Part shown: piece after piece, positions 1-6,915 of the stretch
Position numbering within the stretch: the stretch's first letter is position 1
How the letters are laid out: each line of letters starts with the position of its first letter
The notes under the pieces: generated by a model
Seen by the model: the letters and a program-made list of their open reading frames with translations, nothing else
The model's database searches: none
Told to the model about the DNA's origin: nothing
Assembly (NCBI GenBank): GCA_035282865.1
Contig: DATEVB010000089.1
Location: forward strand, 1-39,659
Source of the DNA: UBA4744 sp035282865
GTDB lineage: Bacteria > Actinomycetota > Acidimicrobiia > Spongiisociales > UBA4744
Reading direction: 5' to 3'
DNA: 39,659 nt
Position numbers and translations under genes: made by a program

Positions 1-708
1 CCGGCCCCGGTGGTTGAGGTCCCGGCCGCGGCTGGTGCACCGGCGGCGACGCCGGCCGCTCCGGCTGTTGAAGCTCCGCCTACCGCCGAACAACCTGCGG
101 CCGCCCAAGCGCCGGTTCCGGGCACGGGCCGCACGACGACCGTCACCGCTCCACCCGTAGTACCGTCGCCGGGCACCCCCGAAGGAGTTCGTCCCCAACG
201 CCTCCTGACGGTGGTCCGGTCCAAATCGATTCAGCAGGTCAAGGCTGAACCGACCGACAAGGTGAGCGTCTGGCCCCACCTGCTCCTGATCGAATTCGTT
301 GCCTTGCTGGGGGTCACGGCGTTCCTGATCGTCCTCAGCGTCATTCTCCAGGCTCCGCTGCTGGATCTGGCCAACTTCAACCTGACTCCCAACCCGTCAA
401 AGGCGCCGTGGTACTTCCTCGGGTTGCAGGAATTGCTGTCGTATTTCGATCCGCAGATAGGGGGAGTCACGGTCCCCGGGATCATCGGCCTGCTCGGTTT
501 GATGACGATCCCCTACGTGGATCGCAATCCGTCGACCAAACCCTCCGATCGCAAGTTCGCCATCATGTTCTTCACCTTCTTCCTGGTGGCGGCGGCGACC
601 TTGACCATGCTCGGGACGCTGTTCCGCGGGCCGGGCTTCAACTTCAGCTATCCATGGTCGGACGGCATCTGGTTCGACGATCTCAAGGACTGGATCTCCT
701 TCAAATGA
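1..708 (+). CDS. Cytochrome b C-terminal domain subunit of the bc complex (5' end outside window)
   Basis: This is the membrane quinol-oxidising part of a menaquinol:cytochrome c reductase. The frame is open to the left edge, so the start lies upstream; the first in-window GTG at 10 is probably internal. The first third is a low-complexity Pro/Ala linker. It is followed by three predicted membrane helices (about 270-345, 465-515 and 560-615) and the motif PWYFLGLQELL, typical of the cytochrome b/b6 C-terminal domain (subunit IV). The heme-ligating N-terminal helices are not visible and must lie upstream, in the same or a preceding gene. The stop overlaps the Rieske ATG (ATGA). I am sure of the domain, but not whether it is a separate subunit or the end of a fused cytochrome b. 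Confidence 0.88.
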   Translation, partial: PAPVVEVPAAAGAPAATPAAPAVEAPPTAEQPAAAQAPVPGTGRTTTVTAPPVVPSPGTPEGVRPQRLLTVVRSKSIQQVKAEPTDKVSVWPHLLLIEFVALLGVTAFLIVLSVILQAPLLDLANFNLTPNPSKAPWYFLGLQELLSYFDPQIGGVTVPGIIGLLGLMTIPYVDRNPSTKPSDRKFAIMFFTFFLVAAATLTMLGTLFRGPGFNFSYPWSDGIWFDDLKDWISFK

Positions 709-1589
709 GCACACCTCAGATCCTCATCGTCTCCATCGGCGCAGTGTGCTTGCTGGCCGCTCTGGCGGTGTTCGCCATCGCCTACCGGCGGGGAGGCGGA
801 AAGGAGACGGACTGGCGGTCGGCGCTGTCCAAGGAAGCCCTGGCGGCCGACGTGTCGGAGGCCACCGCCCCTATCCTCACCGCCGCGGTCCCCATCCAAC
901 CCGAAGCCGAACCGATCGACGAGCAAATGGAGACCGTCGAAGAGGCTCCCGCGGCCGCGCCCGAGGCCCCGGTGGCCGTTTCCGTAGCAGAGGTGCAACG
1001 GGTGGTGGAGATGTCACCTGAGGAGGCAGGCGTCACCCGCCGGCAGTTCTTCAACCGGGCCTTGCTGGCCACCTGGGGCGGATACCTGGGCTTGCTGGGG
1101 CTGTCGATGCTCGCCTTCTTCTGGCCGAAACTGTCCGGCGGGTTCGGCAGCAAGGTCGACGCAGGTTTGGTCGAGGACATCCGGGCGCAAATCTTCTTGC
1201 CGGACGGATCCGTGCAACCTCTTTTCATTCCCGATGCGCGTGCCTACATCATGCCGTTCGACGAGACCGCAGGCCGGCAGTTTGAAGGGAAGGGCGTTGT
1301 GGCCGGCGGCTTGACGGCGTTGTGGCAGAAATGTGTTCACCTCGGTTGCCGGGTGCCCTGGTGCTCCACCTCACAAGGATTCGAATGCCCATGCCATGGA
1401 TCGAAATACAACTTGGTTGGCGAGTATGAAGCGGGCCCGGCACCCCGCAACCTGGATCGATTCGTGGTCGAGGTCACCGAGGACGGACGCTTCATCATCG
1501 ACACCGGAACGGTGATTCAAACCGCCCGGGCCACCGTCAAGACCGTTCCCTATCCGCAGGGTCCCTCCTGCGTGGCGATCGGGGAATAG
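705..1589 (+). CDS. Rieske [2Fe-2S] protein of the bc complex
   Basis: This 294-aa protein is the iron-sulfur subunit that moves electrons from quinol to cytochrome c on the outer face of the membrane. The Rieske motifs are complete: Cys210-x-His212 and Cys228-x2-His231 as cluster ligands, with Cys215 and Cys230 as the likely disulfide. There is an N-terminal membrane helix (residues 5-25), then an Ala/Glu/Pro-rich linker, then TRR at 111-113 followed by a second hydrophobic helix (about 122-142), which resembles a Tat-type anchor. The two-helix N-terminus is longer than in plain bacterial Rieske proteins and recalls actinobacterial QcrA. The start is the ATG overlapping the cytochrome b stop; the stop shares a base with the next gene's GTG. 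Confidence 0.93.
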   Translation: MSTPQILIVSIGAVCLLAALAVFAIAYRRGGGKETDWRSALSKEALAADVSEATAPILTAAVPIQPEAEPIDEQMETVEEAPAAAPEAPVAVSVAEVQRVVEMSPEEAGVTRRQFFNRALLATWGGYLGLLGLSMLAFFWPKLSGGFGSKVDAGLVEDIRAQIFLPDGSVQPLFIPDARAYIMPFDETAGRQFEGKGVVAGGLTALWQKCVHLGCRVPWCSTSQGFECPCHGSKYNLVGEYEAGPAPRNLDRFVVEVTEDGRFIIDTGTVIQTARATVKTVPYPQGPSCVAIGE

Positions 1590-3031
1590 TGGAGATCAGC
1601 ACCATCGTCACCACCGTCGCCGTCCTGGCCGCTATCGCCTGGCTTGCCTTCCTGGTTGCCAACAGCATGCGAGGTCGCGGCAAAGGAGAGCTGGCCCCCA
1701 ACCTGGCGCCGGGAATCACCGACGACACGCTCGAGTCCAAACGCCTGGACAAGACCCTGGCCTCGGCGGTGGTGCTCTCCGGGATCCTGGCGCTCTCGCT
1801 GCCCATCTACTTCGTCGGCGAGCAGAGCCGTCAGGACGGATTCGTGGAGGAGTTCGACCAGGTAGCCCTCGAGCGGGGTGCCCAGCTCTACCTGGATTTT
1901 CAGTGCGCTAACTGCCACGGCGCCACCGGCGGAGGTGGCGTGGCTGCCTATGTGGAGAAGCGGAGCGGGATCAGTGTCGGCTGGGCGGCCCCGGCCATCA
2001 ATACGGTGTTCTACCGCTACACCCCTGAAGAAGTCAGGTTCTGGATTGTCTACGGTCGGGCCAATTCACCGATGCCGGCCTGGGGGCTGGCAGGTGGCGG
2101 TCCCCTGAACGACCAGCAGGTCGACGAGTTGATGGAATACCTCCAGTCCGGGGAGTTCATGCTCACCCAGGACGACGTCCTCGTGCAGATCGAGTCGTCG
2201 GTCAACGAGGCGCTTTCGCGCTTGGAGACGGCAGACACCGTCATGGCCGATGCGATTGCCGAACAAAACGCCCTCATCGAGTCGATTCAAGCGGCACCCG
2301 GTCAGGTCGAGATGGCCGGGACGCTGGCCGGGCGGGCGGTTGCGGCCCTGGATGGCGCCGGCGATGGGATCGATGTCGACGGCGACGGCCTTCCCGACCG
2401 GGTCGAACAGGAGTTGACTGCCATCTTCGCCGAAGCCGGCGATGCACTCGGCGATCCGGCGCTCGTCGTCACCCTCAATCCTGAACTAGCCCAAACCGCG
2501 GCCGGCGAGGATGACCTCGTTCTGGCCGGGCGGGCGGTGGCGGCGCTCGGGTCGGTTGCCGCCAAGCTGAAAGTCACCGCCGACAACCTGGAGAAACTCC
2601 TCGCCCAGGCGGTCGGTGGTTTGGCGTTCCTCGAGCAGGCACAGCGGGACGAGAAGTGGGCGATCGACATACCGGCCGTAGCCGACGCCACCTTCGGGGG
2701 AGATATTGAGACGGCGGGCCGGGCAGTGGGCCTCTTCAATGCCTATTGTGCCCGCTGCCACACCGCCGGTTATTCGGCCGGTGTCCCACTGACCCAATCG
2801 GTGGGTTCGGGAGCCCTGGGGCCGGCGCTGTGGAACGGGCGTCCCAACGTGCAGTTCCTCAACGAGGCCAGCATGGTCGACTTCATCACCAAGGGCTCCG
2901 AGAACGGTGTGCCGTACGGGGTCAACGGGGTCGGATCGGGCCGGATGCCGGCATCCGGGCCGGTTCTATCGCTGGAGGACCTGGAACTGATTGTGCAGTA
3001 TCTGCGTGGCGACACGCTGACGGGGGACTGA
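1589..3031 (+). CDS. Two-heme membrane cytochrome c of the bc complex
   Basis: The protein is 480 aa and starts with GTG overlapping the Rieske TAG. Two hydrophobic helices (about residues 5-25 and 55-75) precede two c-type heme sites, CANCH at 106-110 and CARCH at 387-391. Each lies in a small cytochrome c fold with a distal Met (MPAWG and MPASG regions). By position it is the cytochrome c1-equivalent of this complex, in the role of the diheme QcrC of actinobacteria. Unusually, about 190 residues separate the two heme domains, mostly Ala-rich helix, and include an Asp-rich loop (DVDGDGLPDRVE, about 255-266) resembling an EF-hand or thrombospondin-type calcium site. The function of that insert is unknown. 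Confidence 0.88.
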   Translation: MEISTIVTTVAVLAAIAWLAFLVANSMRGRGKGELAPNLAPGITDDTLESKRLDKTLASAVVLSGILALSLPIYFVGEQSRQDGFVEEFDQVALERGAQLYLDFQCANCHGATGGGGVAAYVEKRSGISVGWAAPAINTVFYRYTPEEVRFWIVYGRANSPMPAWGLAGGGPLNDQQVDELMEYLQSGEFMLTQDDVLVQIESSVNEALSRLETADTVMADAIAEQNALIESIQAAPGQVEMAGTLAGRAVAALDGAGDGIDVDGDGLPDRVEQELTAIFAEAGDALGDPALVVTLNPELAQTAAGEDDLVLAGRAVAALGSVAAKLKVTADNLEKLLAQAVGGLAFLEQAQRDEKWAIDIPAVADATFGGDIETAGRAVGLFNAYCARCHTAGYSAGVPLTQSVGSGALGPALWNGRPNVQFLNEASMVDFITKGSENGVPYGVNGVGSGRMPASGPVLSLEDLELIVQYLRGDTLTGD

Positions 3032-3032
3032 G

Positions 3033-3392
3033 ATGCGCGAACTGCTCAGAGAGATTCTGTCGGCCAACCTGGCCGTGACCGGTGTCCTACTGACCCTGGC
3101 GGCGATCGCCGTCTTCTTCGGGACGGTCTATCTGTTGAACAGGACCAACCTCGGCAAGAAGCTGGCATTCCTGGTCACCGGTGCCGCCACCTTCGGCTGG
3201 ATGTCGATCAATAGCCTGCTCTTTGTGTTGTATGCCCCCCGTGGACCGCGCCCGGCCGACTTCGAGGGTCTCAACGCATTTGAGATTCGCATCATCCCGC
3301 TGACGTTCATGCTGGCGGCGTTGATCCTGTTCGCCATGTTCTTGACCGCTCTCAACCGTTTCGAGGAAGAGCAGGAGCGCCAAAGCGTCTAG
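3033..3392 (+). CDS. Small three-helix membrane protein in the bc operon
   Basis: This is a 119-aa protein with three predicted membrane helices (about residues 12-34, 42-66 and 87-107) and a charged C-terminus rich in Glu. It starts one base after the cytochrome c stop, so it is almost certainly co-translated with the bc genes. I do not recognise a named family. An accessory subunit or assembly factor of the bc complex is a reasonable inference from position only. Its TAG stop lies in the palindrome CTAG, whose other strand is the stop of the convergent rex gene, so the two genes overlap by four bases. Confidence 0.72.
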   Translation: MRELLREILSANLAVTGVLLTLAAIAVFFGTVYLLNRTNLGKKLAFLVTGAATFGWMSINSLLFVLYAPRGPRPADFEGLNAFEIRIIPLTFMLAALILFAMFLTALNRFEEEQERQSV

Positions 3393-4024
3393 CTCTGGGC
3401 GAGCGACTGTTGAACGTAATACCCGAGGATCTGTAGTTCCGTCGAGAGGTCGACCCGCCGGATCTCCACGTTCGGGGACACCCGCAGCACCATGGGCGCG
3501 AAGTTGAGAATCGACTTGAAGCCGGCCTCCGCCAGCTGTTCGGCGACTTTCTGGGCGGCAGGCACCGGGGTGGCGATGATGCCGATTTCGATCATCAGTT
3601 GCCTGGCGTCGATCGGGATCTCCTCCATGGCACCGACGGTGAGATTCCCGATCCGCGTGCCAATCTTGTCGGGATCGATGTCGTAGATGCCGACGATGGA
3701 AAACCCGCTGGCGTCGAAGCCGCCATATTGGGCCAGGGCCGATCCGAGGTTGCCGGCACCGACGATGATCACCGGCCAGATTCTCGTCAGCCCCAGTTCA
3801 CGCCTGATCTGAAAGCGCAAGTGCTGGACGTTGTAGCCGACCCCCCGCACCCCGTAGGAACCAAGGAAGGACAAGTCCTTGCGGACCTTGGCGGAATTCT
3901 CCTTGATCAGGTCGCCGAGCTCTCTCGAAGATGCCGTTGTTTGATCGGGGGGAAGGCTTTCGAGAGCTCGCAGGTAGAGAGGCAATCTATTGACCGTTGC
4001 TCGGGGAATACGGGCCATTTTCAC
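3389..4024 (-). CDS. rex: Redox-sensing transcriptional repressor Rex
   Basis: This 211-aa Rex protein has an N-terminal winged-helix DNA-binding domain (about residues 5-80, including SAKVRKDLSFLGSYG) and a Rossmann domain with the NADH-binding motif GAGNLG at 89-94. Rex represses respiratory and fermentative genes and releases DNA when NADH/NAD+ rises, which suits a locus of bc complex, complex I and nitrate reductase. The longest start is GTG at 4024; an ATG at 4018 is equally possible. A TATAAC -10-like box (4033-4038, minus strand) sits so close that the transcript may be leaderless. A half-site TTGTGAA of the Rex operator overlaps the start, but no full inverted repeat is present. Confidence 0.95.
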   Translation of the reverse strand: MKMARIPRATVNRLPLYLRALESLPPDQTTASSRELGDLIKENSAKVRKDLSFLGSYGVRGVGYNVQHLRFQIRRELGLTRIWPVIIVGAGNLGSALAQYGGFDASGFSIVGIYDIDPDKIGTRIGNLTVGAMEEIPIDARQLMIEIGIIATPVPAAQKVAEQLAEAGFKSILNFAPMVLRVSPNVEIRRVDLSTELQILGYYVQQSLAQS

Positions 4025-4032
4025 AAGGGCAC

Positions 4033-4038
4033 GTTATA
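4033..4038 (-). promoter_or_regulatory. Putative -10 box of rex
   Basis: On the minus strand this reads TATAAC, five of six matches to TATAAT. It ends nine bases before the GTG start at 4024, implying a leaderless or nearly leaderless mRNA. No convincing -35 at 17 nt is seen, so this is tentative. Confidence 0.35.
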
Positions 4039-4076
4039 CGAGGCGGGCTCAGGGGCAAAAACGGAACTTGGTCTAT

Positions 4077-4092
4077 ATACCCCCAGGGGTAT
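4077..4092. promoter_or_regulatory. CsoR/CstR-type palindromic operator upstream of the rhodanese gene
   Basis: The 16-mer has perfect 7-bp arms, ATACCCC and GGGGTAT, around a central CA. C-tract/G-tract palindromes flanked by AT are the hallmark of operators for the CsoR/RcnR/CstR (DUF156) family. Several members of that family sense persulfide and control rhodanese genes. The site lies 33 nt upstream of the rhodanese ATG and overlaps a TATATA -10-like stretch (4074-4079), as expected for repression. No DUF156 gene is in the window, so the regulator must be encoded elsewhere. Confidence 0.7.
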
Positions 4093-4125
4093 CATGCCTG
4101 CTCCACAGGAAGGGATTGAGCAGTC

Positions 4126-4545
4126 ATGAAGCGCATCTGGAACGTTCTGGCCGCTGTCTCGACGCTGCTGATAATCGGGTTGAGCGGATGCACGTCGGCC
4201 GGGACGCTCGATCAGCAGATCGCCGGCGTTTCTCCGGCTCAAGCGGCCGGCATCGTCGAAGAGAACTCGGGTAACGAGGATTTCGTGATTCTCGACATCC
4301 GCACCCCCGAGGAATACGCGGCGGGGAAGATCGAAGGGGCGATCAACGTCGACTTTTATGCCGGCGACTTCCGCCGGCAACTCGATGCGCTGGACAAGGA
4401 CACGCACTACCTCGTCTACTGCAGCAGCGGGAACCGAAGCGGCCAGGCGCTGCCTATCTTTGAAGACCTCGGGTTCGCCCGCGTAGACAACCTCGCCACC
4501 GGAATATCCGGTTGGTTCGACCAGAAGTATCCGGTAGTTCCATAG
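4126..4545 (+). CDS. Rhodanese-domain lipoprotein (sulfurtransferase)
   Basis: This 139-aa protein has a signal peptide ending in the lipobox LSGC (Cys22), so it is probably anchored on the outer face of the membrane. A single rhodanese domain follows (residues 35-139) with the DIRTPEEYAAGKIEGA signature and the active-site loop beginning at Cys99 (CSSGNRSG), which would carry the persulfide. Single-domain rhodaneses move sulfane sulfur from thiosulfate, persulfide or glutathione persulfide to acceptors. The palindromic operator just upstream supports control by reactive sulfur. The gene is divergent from rex with about 100 bp between them and appears monocistronic, because a hairpin follows directly. 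The true substrate cannot be read from sequence. Confidence 0.88.
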   Translation: MKRIWNVLAAVSTLLIIGLSGCTSAGTLDQQIAGVSPAQAAGIVEENSGNEDFVILDIRTPEEYAAGKIEGAINVDFYAGDFRRQLDALDKDTHYLVYCSSGNRSGQALPIFEDLGFARVDNLATGISGWFDQKYPVVP

Positions 4546-4550
4546 GCCGG

Positions 4551-4566
4551 GCGAAGCGAGCTTCGC
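4551..4566. terminator. Hairpin after the rhodanese gene
   Basis: This is a perfect inverted repeat, GCGAAGC then GA then GCTTCGC, six bases after the stop. There is no T-tract, so it may be a repeat-element palindrome rather than a true intrinsic terminator. It opens an intergenic segment that continues into 7-nt repeats. Confidence 0.45.
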
Positions 4567-4591
4567 TCACCGATTGAAGCTCGAAGCCTGA

Positions 4592-4619
4592 ACTTCGTAC
4601 TTTCCACTTCCCGCTTCCC
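4592..4619 (-). repeat. Degenerate heptanucleotide repeat, four units
   Basis: Read on the minus strand the units are GGGAAGC, GGGAAGT, GGAAAGT and ACGAAGT, in strict 7-nt register. The last unit equals the unit repeated three times at 19615-19635 between nuoH and nuoI, so this looks like a dispersed intergenic repeat of this genome. Confidence 0.6.
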
Positions 4620-4635
4620 GGTAACCTGCTGATTC

Positions 4636-5877
4636 ATGTCGTCTTCTCCCGATGTCGTCGTCGTCGGTGCCGGTCCGGCCGGATCGGCCGCCGCCTACTG
4701 GCTGGCCCGGCACGGGCACTCGGTGACCGTGGTCGAGAAGGAGGGGTTTCCGCGCGAAAAGACCTGCGGCGACGGGCTCACCCCCCGCTCCGTCTACCAG
4801 CTGAGCGAGATGGGGTTCGACTTCGAGGTGGGGGAATTCCACAAGATCACCGGGCTTCGTTCGTATGCCGGTGAGGATCTGATGCTCGAGCTGGCGTGGC
4901 CGGATCATTCGATCTACCCCAACTGGGGCGGCGTGATCCGCCGCCTGGACCTCGACGGACGGGTGGCGACCCTGGCCGAGAAGCAGGGTGCGGTTGTACG
5001 CCAGCGGATGGAGGCATCTCCGCTGCTCGCATCGGGCCGCCTGGCCGGGGTCACGCTGGCGACTAACGGCGACCAAGAGATCCTCACTCCCAAAGTGGTT
5101 GTCATCGCCGATGGGTCGATGACTCGCTTCGGGCGAGCGATGGGCACTCATCGGCGTCGCGACTACCCGATGGGCCTGGCCGCCCGGGGATACTTCTCGA
5201 GCGGGCGCTCCGACGACACCTTCATGGAGAGTCAGCTGGACATCCGTGACGCAAATGGAGACTCGATGCCGGGTTACGGATGGGTCTTTCCGCTCGGCGA
5301 CGGGACCGTCAACGTTGGGGTGGGGTTGCTGTCGACCTTCCGGCAGTGGAAGTCGGTCAACACCTCCGACATGATGGCCGCTTACGTCGACAGCGCCCCG
5401 GGCTATTGGGGACTGTCTCCCGGGGCGGCCCTCTCCAAGCCGCACGGCGGAAAGCTGTCCATGGCGCTTTCGGTCGGGCCGCATGCGGGCCCGAACTGGG
5501 TCCTGGCCGGCGACGCAGTCGGGGCGATCAACCCCTGGAACGGGGAGGGCATCGCCTATGCATATGAGACGGGGAGGATGGCCGCACAACATGTACATGT
5601 GGCGCTGGCATCCGATGACCTGAGCCTGCTCCAGCGGTATCCCCAGGATCTCAACGACACCTACGGGTTGTACTACCGCATGGCCCGGATTTTCGTGAAA
5701 GCGATCGGTTACCCTCAGGTGATGTGGACCCTCGCCCACGTCGGTTTGCGGTCCCGGCCCCTGATGGAATGGGTGCTCAAGGTGATGGCCAACCTGCTCG
5801 AGCCGGAGGATCGCCACATCGGCGAGCGAGCCTTCCGGATGCTCGAGCGTATCGTCCGGGTGATTCCGCAGTCCTAG
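4636..5877 (+). CDS. Geranylgeranyl reductase family FAD oxidoreductase (MenJ-like)
   Basis: This 413-aa flavoprotein begins with the FAD-binding motif GAGPAGSAAA (residues 11-20), followed by the family signature EKTCGDGL (41-48). A second FAD motif, VLAGDAVGAINPWNGEGIAYA, lies around residues 290-310. The family reduces isoprenoid double bonds of chlorophyll, archaeal lipids or menaquinone. In a menaquinone-respiring actinobacterium next to a quinol oxidase complex, partial saturation of the menaquinone side chain, as by mycobacterial MenJ, is the best guess. It stands alone, with about 90 bp of repeat-rich sequence upstream. Exact substrate is inferred. Confidence 0.85.
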   Translation: MSSSPDVVVVGAGPAGSAAAYWLARHGHSVTVVEKEGFPREKTCGDGLTPRSVYQLSEMGFDFEVGEFHKITGLRSYAGEDLMLELAWPDHSIYPNWGGVIRRLDLDGRVATLAEKQGAVVRQRMEASPLLASGRLAGVTLATNGDQEILTPKVVVIADGSMTRFGRAMGTHRRRDYPMGLAARGYFSSGRSDDTFMESQLDIRDANGDSMPGYGWVFPLGDGTVNVGVGLLSTFRQWKSVNTSDMMAAYVDSAPGYWGLSPGAALSKPHGGKLSMALSVGPHAGPNWVLAGDAVGAINPWNGEGIAYAYETGRMAAQHVHVALASDDLSLLQRYPQDLNDTYGLYYRMARIFVKAIGYPQVMWTLAHVGLRSRPLMEWVLKVMANLLEPEDRHIGERAFRMLERIVRVIPQS

Positions 5878-5978
5878 GCATGGCCGGGATGGTGGTCGGT
5901 GGGTCGGGAGGCAGTTGGCCGGCGTGGCCGGCTCTCGAACCACCCGGTTCTGGTTAGGGTTGAGGCCGGAGGTGCGAC

Positions 5979-6467
5979 ATGGCCGACGAAGTGGCTTATC
6001 GATCCGTTGTCGAAGTGGAGAGGATCCGCGGACCGATGCGACGCGCCCGGCTGCCGGGCCGCGACACCGAAGTGACCTTCGGCGTGCACGGCGCAATTGC
6101 CGAGCACTACGGGGTCTCACCCTCCGACTATCCGCCGGACACCACCACCATCGACTATGTGGTCGCGGCCGCGGTCGGGTGACTGACCGGGACCTTCGGG
6201 GGCGCGCTGGAGGCGCGCGGTATAACGGCAAGCGGCGGGAACCTCGTCTCAACGGGTGTGGGTGAGATCGAGAAGGACGGCCGGGTGCTCGTCATCCGCC
6301 GTATTCATGTGACGTACCGGCTCAAGGGTGTAGCCGAGGAGGATCGCCCCACGGTCGAACGGGTGCACGGATTCCATGCCGACCACTGCCCGGTGGCCCG
6401 CAGCATCCGCGATTCAATCGACATCACAACGGAAGTCGAATACGTCGATGCCGGGTGCGGGGAGTAG
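5979..6467 (+). CDS. OsmC-family protein, predicted selenoprotein (in-frame TGA at 6180-6182 = Sec68)
   Basis: One reading frame of 163 codons is interrupted only by TGA at codon 68. Both sides read as one OsmC-fold protein: the N-terminal half (DTEVTFGVHGAIAEHYGV, TTIDYVVAAAVG) ends at the TGA, and LTGTFGGALEARGI follows without any frame change. In the OsmC/Ohr family the first catalytic cysteine sits precisely here, after the AAA-x-G stretch. The second conserved cysteine is present as HCPVARS (Cys137). OsmC-type proteins reduce organic peroxides at the membrane-proximal thiol pair, and Sec would replace the peroxidatic Cys. A GGAGG Shine-Dalgarno lies six bases before the ATG. A hairpin at 6202-6218 fits the bacterial SECIS rules. 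Alternatives are a Cys-to-stop mutation or a sequencing error. No sel genes are in the window. Confidence 0.8.
6202..6218 (+). promoter_or_regulatory. Candidate bacterial SECIS hairpin for the OsmC gene
   Basis: Stem GCGCGC/GCGCGC (6 bp, perfect) closes a five-base loop TGGAG, 25 nt after the TGA. The loop has G at its second position, and the loop size and spacing agree with the published general model for bacterial SECIS elements recognised by SelB. An outer ACC/GGT pairing (6192-6194 with 6219-6221) may extend it. GC-rich coding DNA can form such hairpins by chance, so the evidence is supportive, not proof. Confidence 0.55.
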
Positions 6468-6479
6468 GTCGGCGGCGCG

Positions 6480-6537
6480 GAGGAGTCGCAAACGTAACGA
6501 GCACCGAACTGCCTCACGCAACGTTGGCGCGGTGGGT
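6480..6537 (+). repeat. 58-bp perfect direct repeat, copy 1
   Basis: It is identical over 58 bp to 7463-7520, at an offset of 983 bp. The two copies flank the toxin-antitoxin pair. The repeat contains the 8-bp palindrome CAACGTTG and pairing arms CACCG/CGGTG. It lies 12 bp after the OsmC stop and is not part of any recognisable gene. Confidence 0.95.
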
Positions 6538-6643
6538 TACGGCGTTTTGACCACGTGCAGGGCTTGAAGAGCTGACGCCGGGGGTGTGCTCGACAAGAGC
6601 ATGCGGTGGGTGTCCCTTGCCACCGACGTCCAGGACAGGAGCC

Positions 6644-6675
6644 TTGTAGGGACTCGATTGGTGTGGCATAGTTAT
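6644..6675 (+). promoter_or_regulatory. Possible promoter of the toxin-antitoxin pair
   Basis: TTGTAG (6644-6649) and TAGTTAT (6669-6675) are separated by 19 nt. The -10-like box ends four bases before the antitoxin ATG, so the mRNA would be leaderless, consistent with the absence of a Shine-Dalgarno. The match is weak. Confidence 0.3.
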
Positions 6676-6678
6676 GGC

Positions 6679-6915
6679 ATGACACGCATACGGGTTAGCA
6701 CGACTGTCGACGAGTCGCTCTTGGAGAACGCGAGGAGCATGAGGTCGGATTTGAACGACGCGGCCTTGTTGGATGAAGCTCTCAGTGCGTTGGTGGGCCG
6801 ACACCGCGCAGCGGAGATCGATGCCGGCTACGCCGTCTACGACGAACATCCGCTCGATGAAGCGGACGTATGGGGTGACTTAGCATCGTTTCGTGAGGCG
6901 GCCGCTTCGTCGTGA
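6679..6915 (+). CDS. Antitoxin of a MazEF-type type II system
   Basis: This 78-aa protein has an N-terminal stretch TRIRVSTTVDESLLENAR like the ribbon-helix-helix DNA-binding part of MazE/VapB-type antitoxins. The middle is helical, and the acidic C-terminal tail (DEHPLDEADVWGDLASF) is the usual toxin-binding region. It should neutralise the MazF-like toxin encoded next and repress the pair. I place the start at ATG 6679 because upstream in-frame codons do not look like protein and a -10-like box lies directly before it. Its TGA overlaps the toxin GTG. The cassette is enclosed by the 58-bp repeats, suggesting acquisition as a unit. Confidence 0.82.
   Translation: MTRIRVSTTVDESLLENARSMRSDLNDAALLDEALSALVGRHRAAEIDAGYAVYDEHPLDEADVWGDLASFREAAASS

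Noticed and set aside
6258..6467. The 3' half of the OsmC gene as a separate small gene
   Set aside because: It is in the same frame as the 5' half, lacks a ribosome site and contains only the C-terminal OsmC motifs; a Sec-containing single gene explains it better.
6480..6545. The 58-bp repeat as an integron attC site
   Set aside because: Copy 1 does show CGTAAC/GTTACG ends, but copy 2 lacks the GTT core and neither matches the attC core consensus; no integron integrase is present.
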